Shown piece by piece: positions 1 through 7,687 of a DNA stretch of 9,900 nucleotides; the first letter of the stretch is position 1; each line of letters opens with the position of its first letter. The notes below the pieces were generated by a model. The model saw nothing but the letters and a program-made list of their open reading frames with translations, searched no databases and was not told where the DNA came from. Both the position numbers and the translations under genes were made by a program. The stretch comes from Bacteroidota bacterium (GTDB taxonomy: Bacteria; Bacteroidota; Ignavibacteria; SZUA-365). The DNA lies in contig JAGTUW010000255.1 of assembly GCA_018224345.1 (NCBI GenBank), positions 1 to 9,900 on the forward strand, read 5' to 3'.

Positions 1-965
1 AACCAGACGGGATAACTCGCTGCACTGACGCTGCCGACCTTGCAGAGCAATGTCTGAAAGGAAGGATGTCCGCCGGAAGACGATGGTTTCACCCAGCATT
101 CTATCGTATAGTTGGCGTGCAGCTCCAGTCCGCTGACATGCGGAATGGAAAAGTGATCGATGCGGCTGGGATTCTGTGCCGGTGTACGGAACCAGATGCC
201 GATACGCGGGTAATGCGGAGGATCGGGAGAAGCCGGCCAAGAAACCGATCCGACAGTTGTCCCATGATGCGATGCTATGGCATCCCCGGCATTACCGTTC
301 AACCGCCAGGCCGCAACAAGCTGCCACCCGTACAATCCTCCGGCTACGGCATGCGGAATGGCATACAGATCACCGAGCGCGGTGGAAAAGTTCACCGCAC
401 CCTTCCACAGCCGTACTTCATCGAGACGGCCCCGCCAATGATACGCCGCGGTTTTTCCCAGTCGGTCTGCACCAATGCGCAAATCCTCATAACTCCATCC
501 AAGCCACCCCTGCGGTACATTGATCACACGATCAAGACCTCCGTTTATGAAAAAACGAATCGCCGATCCCGGGAGATCGTAGGCGACGGCGATATGCGTC
601 CATGTATTGAGAGGAATCGTCCCGATACTCTCATAAGCTATGCTTGAATTTGGCCTGAATCGTACTTTCCCCTGCGTGGAGAGCCCGAACCAGTAGCCCT
701 GCGCAATGTCATTGCCCAGGACAGTCATCGCGTTGCCGCTCTGGGTTGGATACACCCAGGCATCGATGGAAATATTGTTGAGAGAATTGAAATCCGTACT
801 GTTGGGAACGGTGATGTATCCCGCACCCGCAAGTGATATATGCTGGTTGACAGCACTGTATTGTGCATTCAGAACAACAGGAAACGACAGCGCACACAAA
901 ACGAGGCAATGCGTATATACCACACTGCTCCATTTGCCGCGAAACCACATCCTCAAAGGCAACAT
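1..965 (-). CDS. Secreted LamG-repeat (concanavalin A-like) protein, N-terminal part, cut by left edge
   Basis: Reading the minus strand down from 965 gives 321 codons without a stop, running off the window. Residues 1-35 form a signal peptide: basic start, hydrophobic stretch CLVLCALSFPVVL, and a likely cleavage near LNAQ. Residues about 45-190 look like a LamG/concanavalin A-like domain: ISIDAWVYP, GYWFGLSTQGKVRF, NTWTHIAVAYD, IRFFINGG, then the closing RGRLDEVRLWKGA. A linker typical of such proteins follows (AAWRLNGNAGDA, about 218-229). A second LamG domain begins near 265 (YTIECWVKPSSSGG) and is cut off. Such domains usually bind glycans or surface ligands; the ligand here is unknown. 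I chose the ATG at 965 because AAGGAAG lies six bases upstream. ATG at 950 has no spaced ribosome site. ATG at 1028 has GGAG but would make a very long signal peptide. The C-terminus, and any sorting domain, is outside the window. The gene follows a terminator, so it probably has its own promoter. Confidence 0.88.
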   Translation of the reverse strand, partial: MLPLRMWFRGKWSSVVYTHCLVLCALSFPVVLNAQYSAVNQHISLAGAGYITVPNSTDFNSLNNISIDAWVYPTQSGNAMTVLGNDIAQGYWFGLSTQGKVRFRPNSSIAYESIGTIPLNTWTHIAVAYDLPGSAIRFFINGGLDRVINVPQGWLGWSYEDLRIGADRLGKTAAYHWRGRLDEVRLWKGAVNFSTALGDLYAIPHAVAGGLYGWQLVAAWRLNGNAGDAIASHHGTTVGSVSWPASPDPPHYPRIGIWFRTPAQNPSRIDHFSIPHVSGLELHANYTIECWVKPSSSGGHPSFQTLLCKVGSVSAASYPVW

Positions 966-978
966 CCATTGCTTCCTT
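966..978 (-). promoter_or_regulatory. Ribosome binding site setting the LamG protein start
   Basis: On the minus strand AAGGAAG (978-972) is followed by six bases and then ATG at 965-963. This spacing decides the start in favour of 965. Another ATG at 969-967 overlaps the spacer but is out of frame. Confidence 0.6.
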
Positions 979-1054
979 GTCCACGATGCAGTGATGGAAC
1001 GATGCGTGTGTCCATGTATTGTATTCATGACTGACTCCAGTAACCGGACTGAAA

Positions 1055-1099
1055 ATTGGTCGTCCCTGTCCTCTCCGCAACAGAGAGAGAACAGGGACG
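1055..1099 (-). terminator. Intrinsic terminator closing the protease operon
   Basis: Arms 1099-1085 and 1075-1061 form a 15-base-pair stem with one G-U pair around a 9-base loop. It starts 12 bases past the stop codon of the 364-residue gene. The tract after the stem is weak (ACCAATTTTC on the minus strand), so termination may be partial and some transcripts could run into the LamG gene. No T run follows on the plus strand, which fits minus-strand use. Confidence 0.65.
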
Positions 1100-1111
1100 C
1101 CATTCAGGAAA

Positions 1112-2206
1112 TCATTTCAGAAGCATCATACCTGTAGTGAACGACATTTCCCGGTAAAACAATCGACAGACATACAGACCCGGCGGCAGATCCGCCGCGT
1201 CGAAGAGGACGGTCTGCATGGTCTCAACCGGCCGCACAGCATCGCTCAAATCGGCCACCATCCGCCCGGCGTCATCGAATATTTGCAGGGTTGCCGCTGC
1301 ATTGGTTATGGACCCAAGCTGAAAGTGTAGTACCGTCTGTCCGGAGAACGGGTTCGGATATGACTGGTACAGATATGGCTGTGTCGGTGATGGTGGAGAC
1401 ACGACGCCCACTGTCATCGATAATTCAACAGGGATGTCGAGCCATGCATCGTATACCGGGGATCGAAGGCGTAATGTCGTACTCTGCGTTCCCAACGGCA
1501 ATGAGGCCGAGACAACGGATACGCGTACGCTCGCCTCACCATTGCCGCTCGAGGGGTTTACATACAACCAGGGAACGTCATACTGCAGTATCCACGCAGC
1601 GGAATGATCTCCCTCGGTCTGTATCTGTAGATCGAGATACGGAAGAGGTTCGATATTATTGGCATCGAAATGAATACTTGCCGGGGTTGCGACAAAACTG
1701 AGTGGACGATATCTGAAGCGCACCTCCACTGTTGCCTGTCCCTGCGGGAACGGACTGACCCAACTCGTATTTCCTTGCATATCGTCACCGTCTATGACAA
1801 GTCCGACAATACGTGCCGGCAGGGGGTCGGACCACTCGACCACGACATGATCGCTCCCCTCACCGCATTGCCATGAAATTGTGTACTGCAAGGTCACGAT
1901 TTCATCGTCATCCGGCTCGGGACGGTAGTCACGATATGAACCAAGACCGAGTTGCGAATGTCCCGGTGTGCTGACGATGCGAACATCGAATATTTCATTC
2001 GGCGGCACCGGGGGTAATTCGTATTCCTCATACTCCATGTCCAGACCGTTCGTGCAGCCCTCGCGGACACCAAGAAAAAGATAGGCCGACCGATCTGCAC
2101 CGTTGCTGACCTGCAGGTCGATCTCCGCACCGCGGTATTCCTGAGCGCGAATCGGCGGCATTGTGAGAAGAAGGAGGAATAACAGGAAGAATAAATTGGT
2201 TTTCAT
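1112..2206 (-). CDS. Exported 364-residue protein with BACON/Ig-like region and T9SS type A sorting domain
   Basis: Residues 1-22 are a clear signal peptide: MKTN, a leucine/phenylalanine-rich core, then IRAQ. Residues about 25-140 form a module also found in the upstream protease, with landmarks GLDMEYEEYELPPVPP and IFDVR (62-76). Residues about 170-265 look like a BACON or Ig-like beta-sandwich (ATPASIHF, VPWLYVNPSSG). The C-terminus from about 275 is a T9SS sorting tail with QSYPNPF (281-287), LQIFDDAGR, LPPGLYVCRL and final MLLK. By analogy with this family it should cross the outer membrane through the type IX system and be released or anchored there. No catalytic motif is visible, so its function is unknown; binding or structural roles are possible. 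The frame stays open 33 codons above 2206, but the signal peptide and strong ribosome site at 2206 fix the start. It is almost certainly co-transcribed with the protease. Confidence 0.93.
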   Translation of the reverse strand: MKTNLFFLLFLLLLTMPPIRAQEYRGAEIDLQVSNGADRSAYLFLGVREGCTNGLDMEYEEYELPPVPPNEIFDVRIVSTPGHSQLGLGSYRDYRPEPDDDEIVTLQYTISWQCGEGSDHVVVEWSDPLPARIVGLVIDGDDMQGNTSWVSPFPQGQATVEVRFRYRPLSFVATPASIHFDANNIEPLPYLDLQIQTEGDHSAAWILQYDVPWLYVNPSSGNGEASVRVSVVSASLPLGTQSTTLRLRSPVYDAWLDIPVELSMTVGVVSPPSPTQPYLYQSYPNPFSGQTVLHFQLGSITNAAATLQIFDDAGRMVADLSDAVRPVETMQTVLFDAADLPPGLYVCRLFYREMSFTTGMMLLK

Positions 2207-2219
2207 TATATGCTCCTTA
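2207..2219 (-). promoter_or_regulatory. Ribosome binding site overlapping the protease stop codon
   Basis: The minus-strand sequence is TAAGGAGCATATA followed by ATG. TAA (2219-2217) ends the protease, and AAGGAG (2218-2213) is a near-perfect Shine-Dalgarno site six bases before the next start. Ribosomes ending on the protease would sit over this site, which suggests translational coupling and a linked ratio of the two proteins. Confidence 0.8.
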
Positions 2220-5200
2220 CCTGAGTATCGAACAACGACGAGTGAGAACCCTGCCCTCCGTTTCGAGACGGTACATATACACGCCCGCGGGCAACAGTGC
2301 GCCACGGTCGTTCGTCCCGTTCCAGGTCATAGTGTAATGTCCGGCCTGCCGGAACCCGTCAGCCAGCGTAACAACACGGCGTCCGAACAGATCGTACACG
2401 TCCAACCGCATTACTGCATCACGGTCAAGACTATATTGCATGACAGTCTGCCCACCGGCGACAAACGGATTCGGATAATTCCGCTGCAACATAAAGGACA
2501 ATGGCTTCTCCACGGTCCCATAGTCGAGTCGCAGACGACGCATGCCATCAACCTCCAACGTCACACTGCCGGACATCCCACCATGGAAACGATGCAGGAT
2601 GACTCCGGTCTCATCACGCAGAAGCACTTCGTCCACCATCCCCTTTCGGGGATGCATTATCAGTGTTAGTGCACCCTCGTGCTGCAACAACAGCTCATTG
2701 GAGCCCGGAGAAACGAAAAGCGTACCATTCCCGGACCGCACATCGAACAGTGGAACGGGCGGAGCTATCGGCAATGACAGAGCATCGCACTCCTTCTCTC
2801 GCAATTCGCGGGCGGCAAGCGTAAGATGCTGTCCGCCCCCCAACGAACCACGGACCTTCAGCACACCTGCAACGGGGATAGCTGCTGCGGTCTTCTCATA
2901 ACGCGTGGTGACACCACCGGAAGGTGCAACACCGCTCGCGGCAAGAGTGAACGTGGAACCGGGACCGCAGCGGAACCAGTAGCCGTAACCGGGATCAATA
3001 CTCGAGGGAATGACATACCCCGATCCCGGATTCCAGCCGAAAATGGCAATCAGACTACCTGTGGGGTTCTGACCGATGGCAGTGACGGCAACGGAATGAG
3101 AAATACCGCCGACCATGTTCCAGCCATACCCGGAGGGTTCGCCGACACCACTGAGTCCCGACAATGTGTTACTCGTTACCTCATTGCCGACAAACAACGT
3201 GCTCTTCGTATCTGTCTTCAGCCAGTACCCCTCACCAAGCACCATTTCCTCGACACCGGTGTACATGCCCGTCGTCACATCGAAGCGGAACAATTTAGTA
3301 TCGGGTGATGGATACAGTGAACTGAGCATACCTGACGTCATGCGTACGGGCAACGACACCATTTCCCAGTCACCTGAATTCTGATGGACATAGCGGAACA
3401 TGTTTTCGGTATTGTCCGGAATGAAGGGCGGGATATTGACGTCGACTGTGTCCTTTATCTTGTTTGGATCATCCTCGTCGGGAATGATGCTGATCTCACG
3501 ATCGGGATCATCATCATCCCTGCTGCTGCACAGACGGACCAATAACGTCGAATCCATCTGCGACATGTGTGTGATATGTGCAGGTTGCTTCCCGCCGTCC
3601 TGCGTGCTCTCATAGAATTTGAGCGAGTAGGGATTCATGAATGCAAGCGGGTCACCGCTTTTTCTGCTCTTGAGCAGCAGTTCCAATTCGATACAGGGAA
3701 ATTCCTTCGGCTCGATGCGCTCGATGTCCACGATGATATCGCTCTCTTCGGTGGGTGGCGGACAATCGGGTTCCTTGACAGTGATAGTAAACATGTACAC
3801 GCCCTCATCGGGGAATATATATTCCGATGCCGCATGCATGTTGATCTCGGGCGAGGAAGCGACTTTCAGGAGCCATGTGAATGAAGGAGAAAGTCCTGGA
3901 GGCGACCATGTCATGACGGCTGGCGCCATGCCACTGCCGATCTGGACCCGTCCCTGATAGACGTGCCCGGGCTTGATCGCTCTGATGTCCGTGATACTGC
4001 CCTGGGATCCGGGAATGTTGATCCAGCGCACATCGAAAGTGCCCGGCGGTGGAACAGGTGGCAGATCGACCTGTCCTGCTTCGAGTCCGTCGCCCGCACC
4101 CTCCTGCATGCCGTAGGTCAGTCGAACCCCGGTCTGCTGTGCATGCGTGATTGAGAGCGTATGCTCCCACTTCGGCATATCTTCTGGTATACAGGGTTTC
4201 TCGCGGAAATATGCGATAATCTTCTTGTGCCTCCACATCACAACTGGCAGCGGATTGCTGATCGCGACCGTATCACCACCCCATCCCACGAAGACGTATC
4301 CTGTCGGCACCGTGGCTTCGGCATTCACCAGCGTGCCATAGGGTTTACTGATCCGTTCTTCGATCGGGCCACCCGGACCTTCCGGATTGATAATCACCAG
4401 TTCGCAGGTGTTGTCCGGGAATTTCGTCAGATTCGGATACAGAAGATATTCCCCCGGAGGCGTGTTCGGAGTGATTTCGATTGGCATGGGATTCTGCTTT
4501 CCGCCAAACAACTCCCCTTCAAGACTTTCGAACTTCTGTCCCGGAGGCGATATGTAATAGAGGCTGAAGCGAAGCGTTTTCGATTTGTCAAAGCCCTTCC
4601 TGCTTGCAAGTATCAATTCCGGTGGCGGTGGCGGATCCATGATGAATAATCCTGGATACGGCCGTGGAAACAACAGGCGGACATATTTCGGAAGGATAGG
4701 CTCTATTGTCGGGTTTGAATGCTCGATCCCTACACCCAACGTATATTCACCGAAACCGAACCTTCTCGTAAGACGGTCTGCAAGATCGTGCATACCGCCG
4801 ATATTCGTGATCACCGCATTTACGCGGATCACATATTCACCGTCATTCGAAAGTGTCAGTATCCATTCCTTGCTCGAAACATTGTATCCTGCATCGATCC
4901 AGGTGGAGGTACCCGCACGCTGAGCCTGGAAATTCGGACGGAAATCCGAGCCGTCACGTACTTTCAGCCGCAACCTCAGTTTGTCACCGAAAAAAGAGGA
5001 AGAAAGCCCGATAGCAGTAATGCGATAGTAATCAGGATTGGGGCGATACCAGCTGAACTCACCCGATGCCGCATCAATGGTGATCGCACCGCGTATTGTA
5101 TAGCTATCTATTCCCGGACCCATCGATGGAAGCACCTTCGGCGAGCTTTCGGAATTCGGTACGTTCGGGTCGTAGCAGAATACACTGTCAACAGGATTGG

Positions 5201-7265
5201 CAGGTGCCGTGCGCACGCTCGCAATAACCGAGGGATACCCGCGTATGGTATTGTATTCGCCGACGATACGGAAACGGTATTGGCGATTGGGCTGTATCGG
5301 CTCCAACGTCCCTCCGGCCAACGGCACCGAATGTACACGGAGTCCTGTCCACTGTCCTACAGGTACGGTGTTCGGGTGATACAGCACAATACAATTTGTC
5401 CCGAGCGGTACCCAACTCCCACTGCGGTCGTATTCAATAATGGTTTTAGCCTCGTTCATGTTGTAGTTCGAGCGCCAGCGCAAGGCGACATTCGGCGCCG
5501 GTTGCATGGCATGTCCGTAATGCGAACGCCACGCCTCCAGCGTCGTGTTGCTGGTCATGAAATCCGGTGGTGAATTCGTATAGTGGGCAATGACCTCCAC
5601 AATCGGATCCGTTCGTGAGGACAGCAACGCAGTGGATGGCAGTGTCGGTCCGTACATCTGATAGCGTATCGAACCCGAATTCTGACGACGCACTTCCCAT
5701 TCGTCGAAGTACCATGTGTAACCGGAATGAAACCGGGTAACCTGCGCTTCCAGCGTCATGCAGTAATCATGGGATATCGGAACGTACGTGCCCGTCGTTC
5801 TCTCGAGAGAGCCGGCATCGCAGTTCCGGAGGGTCAACCGTGCACCCGCAGGAAGACTGCGGAACAGCCGCCGCGGTGCAGCTGCCGATGCACTGATGAC
5901 ACCGGTATGTACGGGAGTTGCGCGACTGCTGCCGCCTGTGTAATTCAGCTGCATGATACCGTCGAAGCCACGCATGTTATAACTGCCCACGGTCTGTGTA
6001 CGCTGACAGTTGTCATTGCTGATTCCACGGTATGTGTAATCGCAGGAGGCCTGTGTAGAATAATACTCGTCCGGCGCCCCCCACAAATGACCCATCTCAT
6101 GTGCGATGACATTGCGCATCGGATTCGCCAGCGGGTCCGGCACTGCCTGCCAGTACTGATTGTCCAATGCGAAATACATTCCTTCGATCTTGCCGTCGTT
6201 CCAGCCAACCAAGGAGGCATGGGGCCAGATTCCCTCGCCTGCTGTCCCCTTGTAGGCGATGAAACCGCAGATGGACTCCTTGTGCCCGGTCGCCGATCTC
6301 ATATCGCGATTGTATTTGATGACCCAGCGGCTCATGAGACTCAATCCGCCTATGCTCGGGGCGCTCCCGGTGGTCACGCGGTCGATGACGATGGGAATGA
6401 ATGTCGCCTTTCCGAGGTTGACGGCCTCACCATCGAGCTGACAGGCACTGTGATTTCTGCCGTAGAGACGCCAGTGCGTGGTCATCCATCTTCCGTATTT
6501 CGCGGCCTGGGATGCCCAGAAGGCAATACCGTTCACATAGAAGATCTTGTAATCATTGTATACGGAGGTCTGCCAGTTCCACAACCCTGTCCCTATACGG
6601 CTTTCCAGGAAAAAACTTGTATGATCGACATGTCCATGGCCCGAGGTGGCATGGGAACTGATCATGACCTCCGTATCGCCGCCGACGGCATTGCTTGTCG
6701 CCATATCATACTCCACGGGAGCGTCATTCGGCAATTCATCCTTCAGAAGCTGGAAGCGTTGTTCTGCCTGTTCCCTTGCCAGCTCCCGTTCAGGTGTCAT
6801 GGGCAGACGCACCCATGCGAGATAATCCCTCAACGTCTGGTCTGCTTCATTGTATTCCCGCTTGGAAAACACATTGCCGCTTTCGGCGGCATCGAGTTCT
6901 TCCACTGAGTAGGCAATGCAGCGCACCCCGATGCGCCGGTCAGCGCTTTGCAACGCAGTGGCGCGAACTTCGGCAACGACATCCCTCGGCACCCATCCAA
7001 GCATGCGCTGTGGTGATGAAACAATGGCTATCAGCGCTCCACTGCGGATCAACTCCTCAGAGAGCAACGTAGCCTCTTCGACATTGCGACAGTCGGTTTC
7101 GATGACCGCCATATCACGATAATGGGCCTCGAATCCTTCGGTACTGATGTCCGGCGGGACGAAGCGTGGAATGATCGGCGCCTGTTGTGCCATGAGTGCA
7201 CCAAAACACAACGGTGCGACAAGCGACAGAACGAGTAGCGCCCTGAGAAGTACGCGATTGTTCAT
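2217..7265 (-). CDS. Large secreted zinc metalloprotease (HExxHxxGxxD) with multidomain C-terminus and T9SS sorting domain
   Basis: This 1682-residue protein starts with a signal peptide (1-28, ending ALMAQQ) and a probable propeptide (about 29-185). The catalytic domain holds HEMGHLWGAPDE at 389-400: H389 and H393 bind zinc, E390 is the catalytic base, and D399 is the likely third ligand, as in M6/M7-type HExGHxxGxPD enzymes. DGIMQLNY (435-442) may be the Met-turn, with M438. The ectodomain holds a fibronectin III-like part (about 565-690), an InlB-type repeat (about 975-1022: VFVGWGGD, PLPVVM, KKIIAYF), an LPPVPP/FDVR module (about 1035-1135), an acidic linker (1250-1268) and a duplicated region (about 1298-1446: GEGYWLK, GYGYWFR). 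A second degenerate FDVR module (about 1465-1580) is followed by the T9SS tail with NYPNPF (1596-1601) and a FlgD-like WNGTNDRGALLPAGVYMYRL. The ATG at 7265 follows AGGAAG; a GTG seven codons upstream is less likely. The substrate is unknown. The protease assignment is firm, the exact family is not. Confidence 0.93.
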   Translation of the reverse strand: MNNRVLLRALLVLSLVAPLCFGALMAQQAPIIPRFVPPDISTEGFEAHYRDMAVIETDCRNVEEATLLSEELIRSGALIAIVSSPQRMLGWVPRDVVAEVRATALQSADRRIGVRCIAYSVEELDAAESGNVFSKREYNEADQTLRDYLAWVRLPMTPERELAREQAEQRFQLLKDELPNDAPVEYDMATSNAVGGDTEVMISSHATSGHGHVDHTSFFLESRIGTGLWNWQTSVYNDYKIFYVNGIAFWASQAAKYGRWMTTHWRLYGRNHSACQLDGEAVNLGKATFIPIVIDRVTTGSAPSIGGLSLMSRWVIKYNRDMRSATGHKESICGFIAYKGTAGEGIWPHASLVGWNDGKIEGMYFALDNQYWQAVPDPLANPMRNVIAHEMGHLWGAPDEYYSTQASCDYTYRGISNDNCQRTQTVGSYNMRGFDGIMQLNYTGGSSRATPVHTGVISASAAAPRRLFRSLPAGARLTLRNCDAGSLERTTGTYVPISHDYCMTLEAQVTRFHSGYTWYFDEWEVRRQNSGSIRYQMYGPTLPSTALLSSRTDPIVEVIAHYTNSPPDFMTSNTTLEAWRSHYGHAMQPAPNVALRWRSNYNMNEAKTIIEYDRSGSWVPLGTNCIVLYHPNTVPVGQWTGLRVHSVPLAGGTLEPIQPNRQYRFRIVGEYNTIRGYPSVIASVRTAPANPVDSVFCYDPNVPNSESSPKVLPSMGPGIDSYTIRGAITIDAASGEFSWYRPNPDYYRITAIGLSSSFFGDKLRLRLKVRDGSDFRPNFQAQRAGTSTWIDAGYNVSSKEWILTLSNDGEYVIRVNAVITNIGGMHDLADRLTRRFGFGEYTLGVGIEHSNPTIEPILPKYVRLLFPRPYPGLFIMDPPPPPELILASRKGFDKSKTLRFSLYYISPPGQKFESLEGELFGGKQNPMPIEITPNTPPGEYLLYPNLTKFPDNTCELVIINPEGPGGPIEERISKPYGTLVNAEATVPTGYVFVGWGGDTVAISNPLPVVMWRHKKIIAYFREKPCIPEDMPKWEHTLSITHAQQTGVRLTYGMQEGAGDGLEAGQVDLPPVPPPGTFDVRWINIPGSQGSITDIRAIKPGHVYQGRVQIGSGMAPAVMTWSPPGLSPSFTWLLKVASSPEINMHAASEYIFPDEGVYMFTITVKEPDCPPPTEESDIIVDIERIEPKEFPCIELELLLKSRKSGDPLAFMNPYSLKFYESTQDGGKQPAHITHMSQMDSTLLVRLCSSRDDDDPDREISIIPDEDDPNKIKDTVDVNIPPFIPDNTENMFRYVHQNSGDWEMVSLPVRMTSGMLSSLYPSPDTKLFRFDVTTGMYTGVEEMVLGEGYWLKTDTKSTLFVGNEVTSNTLSGLSGVGEPSGYGWNMVGGISHSVAVTAIGQNPTGSLIAIFGWNPGSGYVIPSSIDPGYGYWFRCGPGSTFTLAASGVAPSGGVTTRYEKTAAAIPVAGVLKVRGSLGGGQHLTLAARELREKECDALSLPIAPPVPLFDVRSGNGTLFVSPGSNELLLQHEGALTLIMHPRKGMVDEVLLRDETGVILHRFHGGMSGSVTLEVDGMRRLRLDYGTVEKPLSFMLQRNYPNPFVAGGQTVMQYSLDRDAVMRLDVYDLFGRRVVTLADGFRQAGHYTMTWNGTNDRGALLPAGVYMYRLETEGRVLTRRCSILR

Positions 7266-7276
7266 GATGGCTTCCT
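7266..7276 (-). promoter_or_regulatory. Ribosome binding site of the metalloprotease gene
   Basis: On the minus strand AGGAAG (7276-7271) lies five bases before ATG 7265-7263. It favours this ATG over the in-frame GTG at 7286, and the ATG also gives a normal signal peptide. Confidence 0.6.
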
Positions 7277-7402
7277 GCTGTTTCACTGTACTGTGTGTAA
7301 CGTTCCGGCTCTACCGGATGCACGGCGGCCGGATACAGCATGCGTGATTCGCAAGAAGCGGTCGGAGACATGGGCAGAGCATCTGACATGATCGTCGATG
7401 CA

Positions 7403-7439
7403 ACGTCCTGGCAGCCACTACAGCGGCTGTGCAGGACGT
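7403..7439. repeat. Imperfect inverted repeat (hairpin) in the protease leader
   Basis: Arms 7403-7416 and 7425-7439 pair as ACGTCCTG plus CAGCC, with a small bulge, around an 8-base loop. No T tract follows on either strand, so it is not a simple intrinsic terminator. It could be an RNA structure in the leader or an operator. Confidence 0.5.
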
Positions 7440-7456
7440 GCGGTCAGGGCCGTCGA

Positions 7457-7479
7457 CACCGTTCCCTGCCGGAACGGTG
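7457..7479. repeat. Perfect 9-bp inverted repeat in the protease leader
   Basis: CACCGTTCC (7457-7465) and GGAACGGTG (7471-7479) are exact reverse complements around the loop CTGCC. The repeat lies 17 bases from the first hairpin and lacks a T tract. Its tight symmetry would suit either a regulator binding site or an RNA stem. Confidence 0.55.
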
Positions 7480-7607
7480 GAATCTATAGGTTACAACATA
7501 AAACAAATAGCCAATCATGCTCGGACGCACTCAAAACCCGGCACGCGATACACCCCCTGGCGTGTCCTGATTCTGGAGACAATGCGCTCTGAAATCGTGA
7601 ACAGTGC

Positions 7608-7653
7608 TACTTACCACTTTCCGAAATAAAAGTCAAGTCCCTGTGTCAACAAA
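7608..7653 (-). promoter_or_regulatory. Possible promoter of the protease operon
   Basis: The minus strand holds TTTG (7653-7650), then 21 bases, then TATTTCGG (7628-7621), which loosely fits the Bacteroidota pattern TTTG-N19-21-TAnnTTTG. A sigma-70-like reading is also possible: TTGACT (7636-7631), 17 bases, TAAGTA (7613-7608). Both second elements are poor matches. Position is in favour: the segment lies just below the preceding terminator. It would give a leader of roughly 340 bases. Confidence 0.22.
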
Positions 7654-7687
7654 TACGGTTTATTCTTTTTGCTCCTCCTGTTCGTGA

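Larger units (their letters stand above)
7266..7687 (-). other. Non-coding leader upstream of the protease operon
   Basis: No reading frame here, on either strand, has a protein-like sequence or a convincing ribosome site. The stretch holds two inverted repeats (7403-7439 and 7457-7479), an A/T-rich segment around 7484-7512 and another at 7613-7670 next to the preceding terminator. It should contain the promoter and 5' untranslated region of the protease operon. I recognise no known riboswitch. Confidence 0.6.

Noticed and set aside
66..647. A 193-codon plus-strand frame.
   Set aside because: It lies fully opposite the LamG domains, whose minus-strand frame is open for 321 codons and has clear motifs. 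The plus frame has no recognisable protein features.
1018..1023. TACAAT on the minus strand as a -10 box for the LamG gene.
   Set aside because: No matching -35 element lies 16-18 bases upstream, and a single hexamer is expected by chance. It stays possible because a promoter is needed somewhere in 966-1060.
709..1080. A 123-codon minus-strand frame over the LamG gene start.
   Set aside because: It is the same strand in a different frame, reads through the terminator hairpin, and lacks a signal peptide or domain. The LamG frame explains the region better.
5727..6908. A 393-codon open frame on the plus strand, antisense to the protease catalytic domain.
   Set aside because: Its translation is rich in Cys, Arg and His with no domain pattern, and it lies opposite the HExxH region of a well-supported gene. 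It is a codon-bias shadow.
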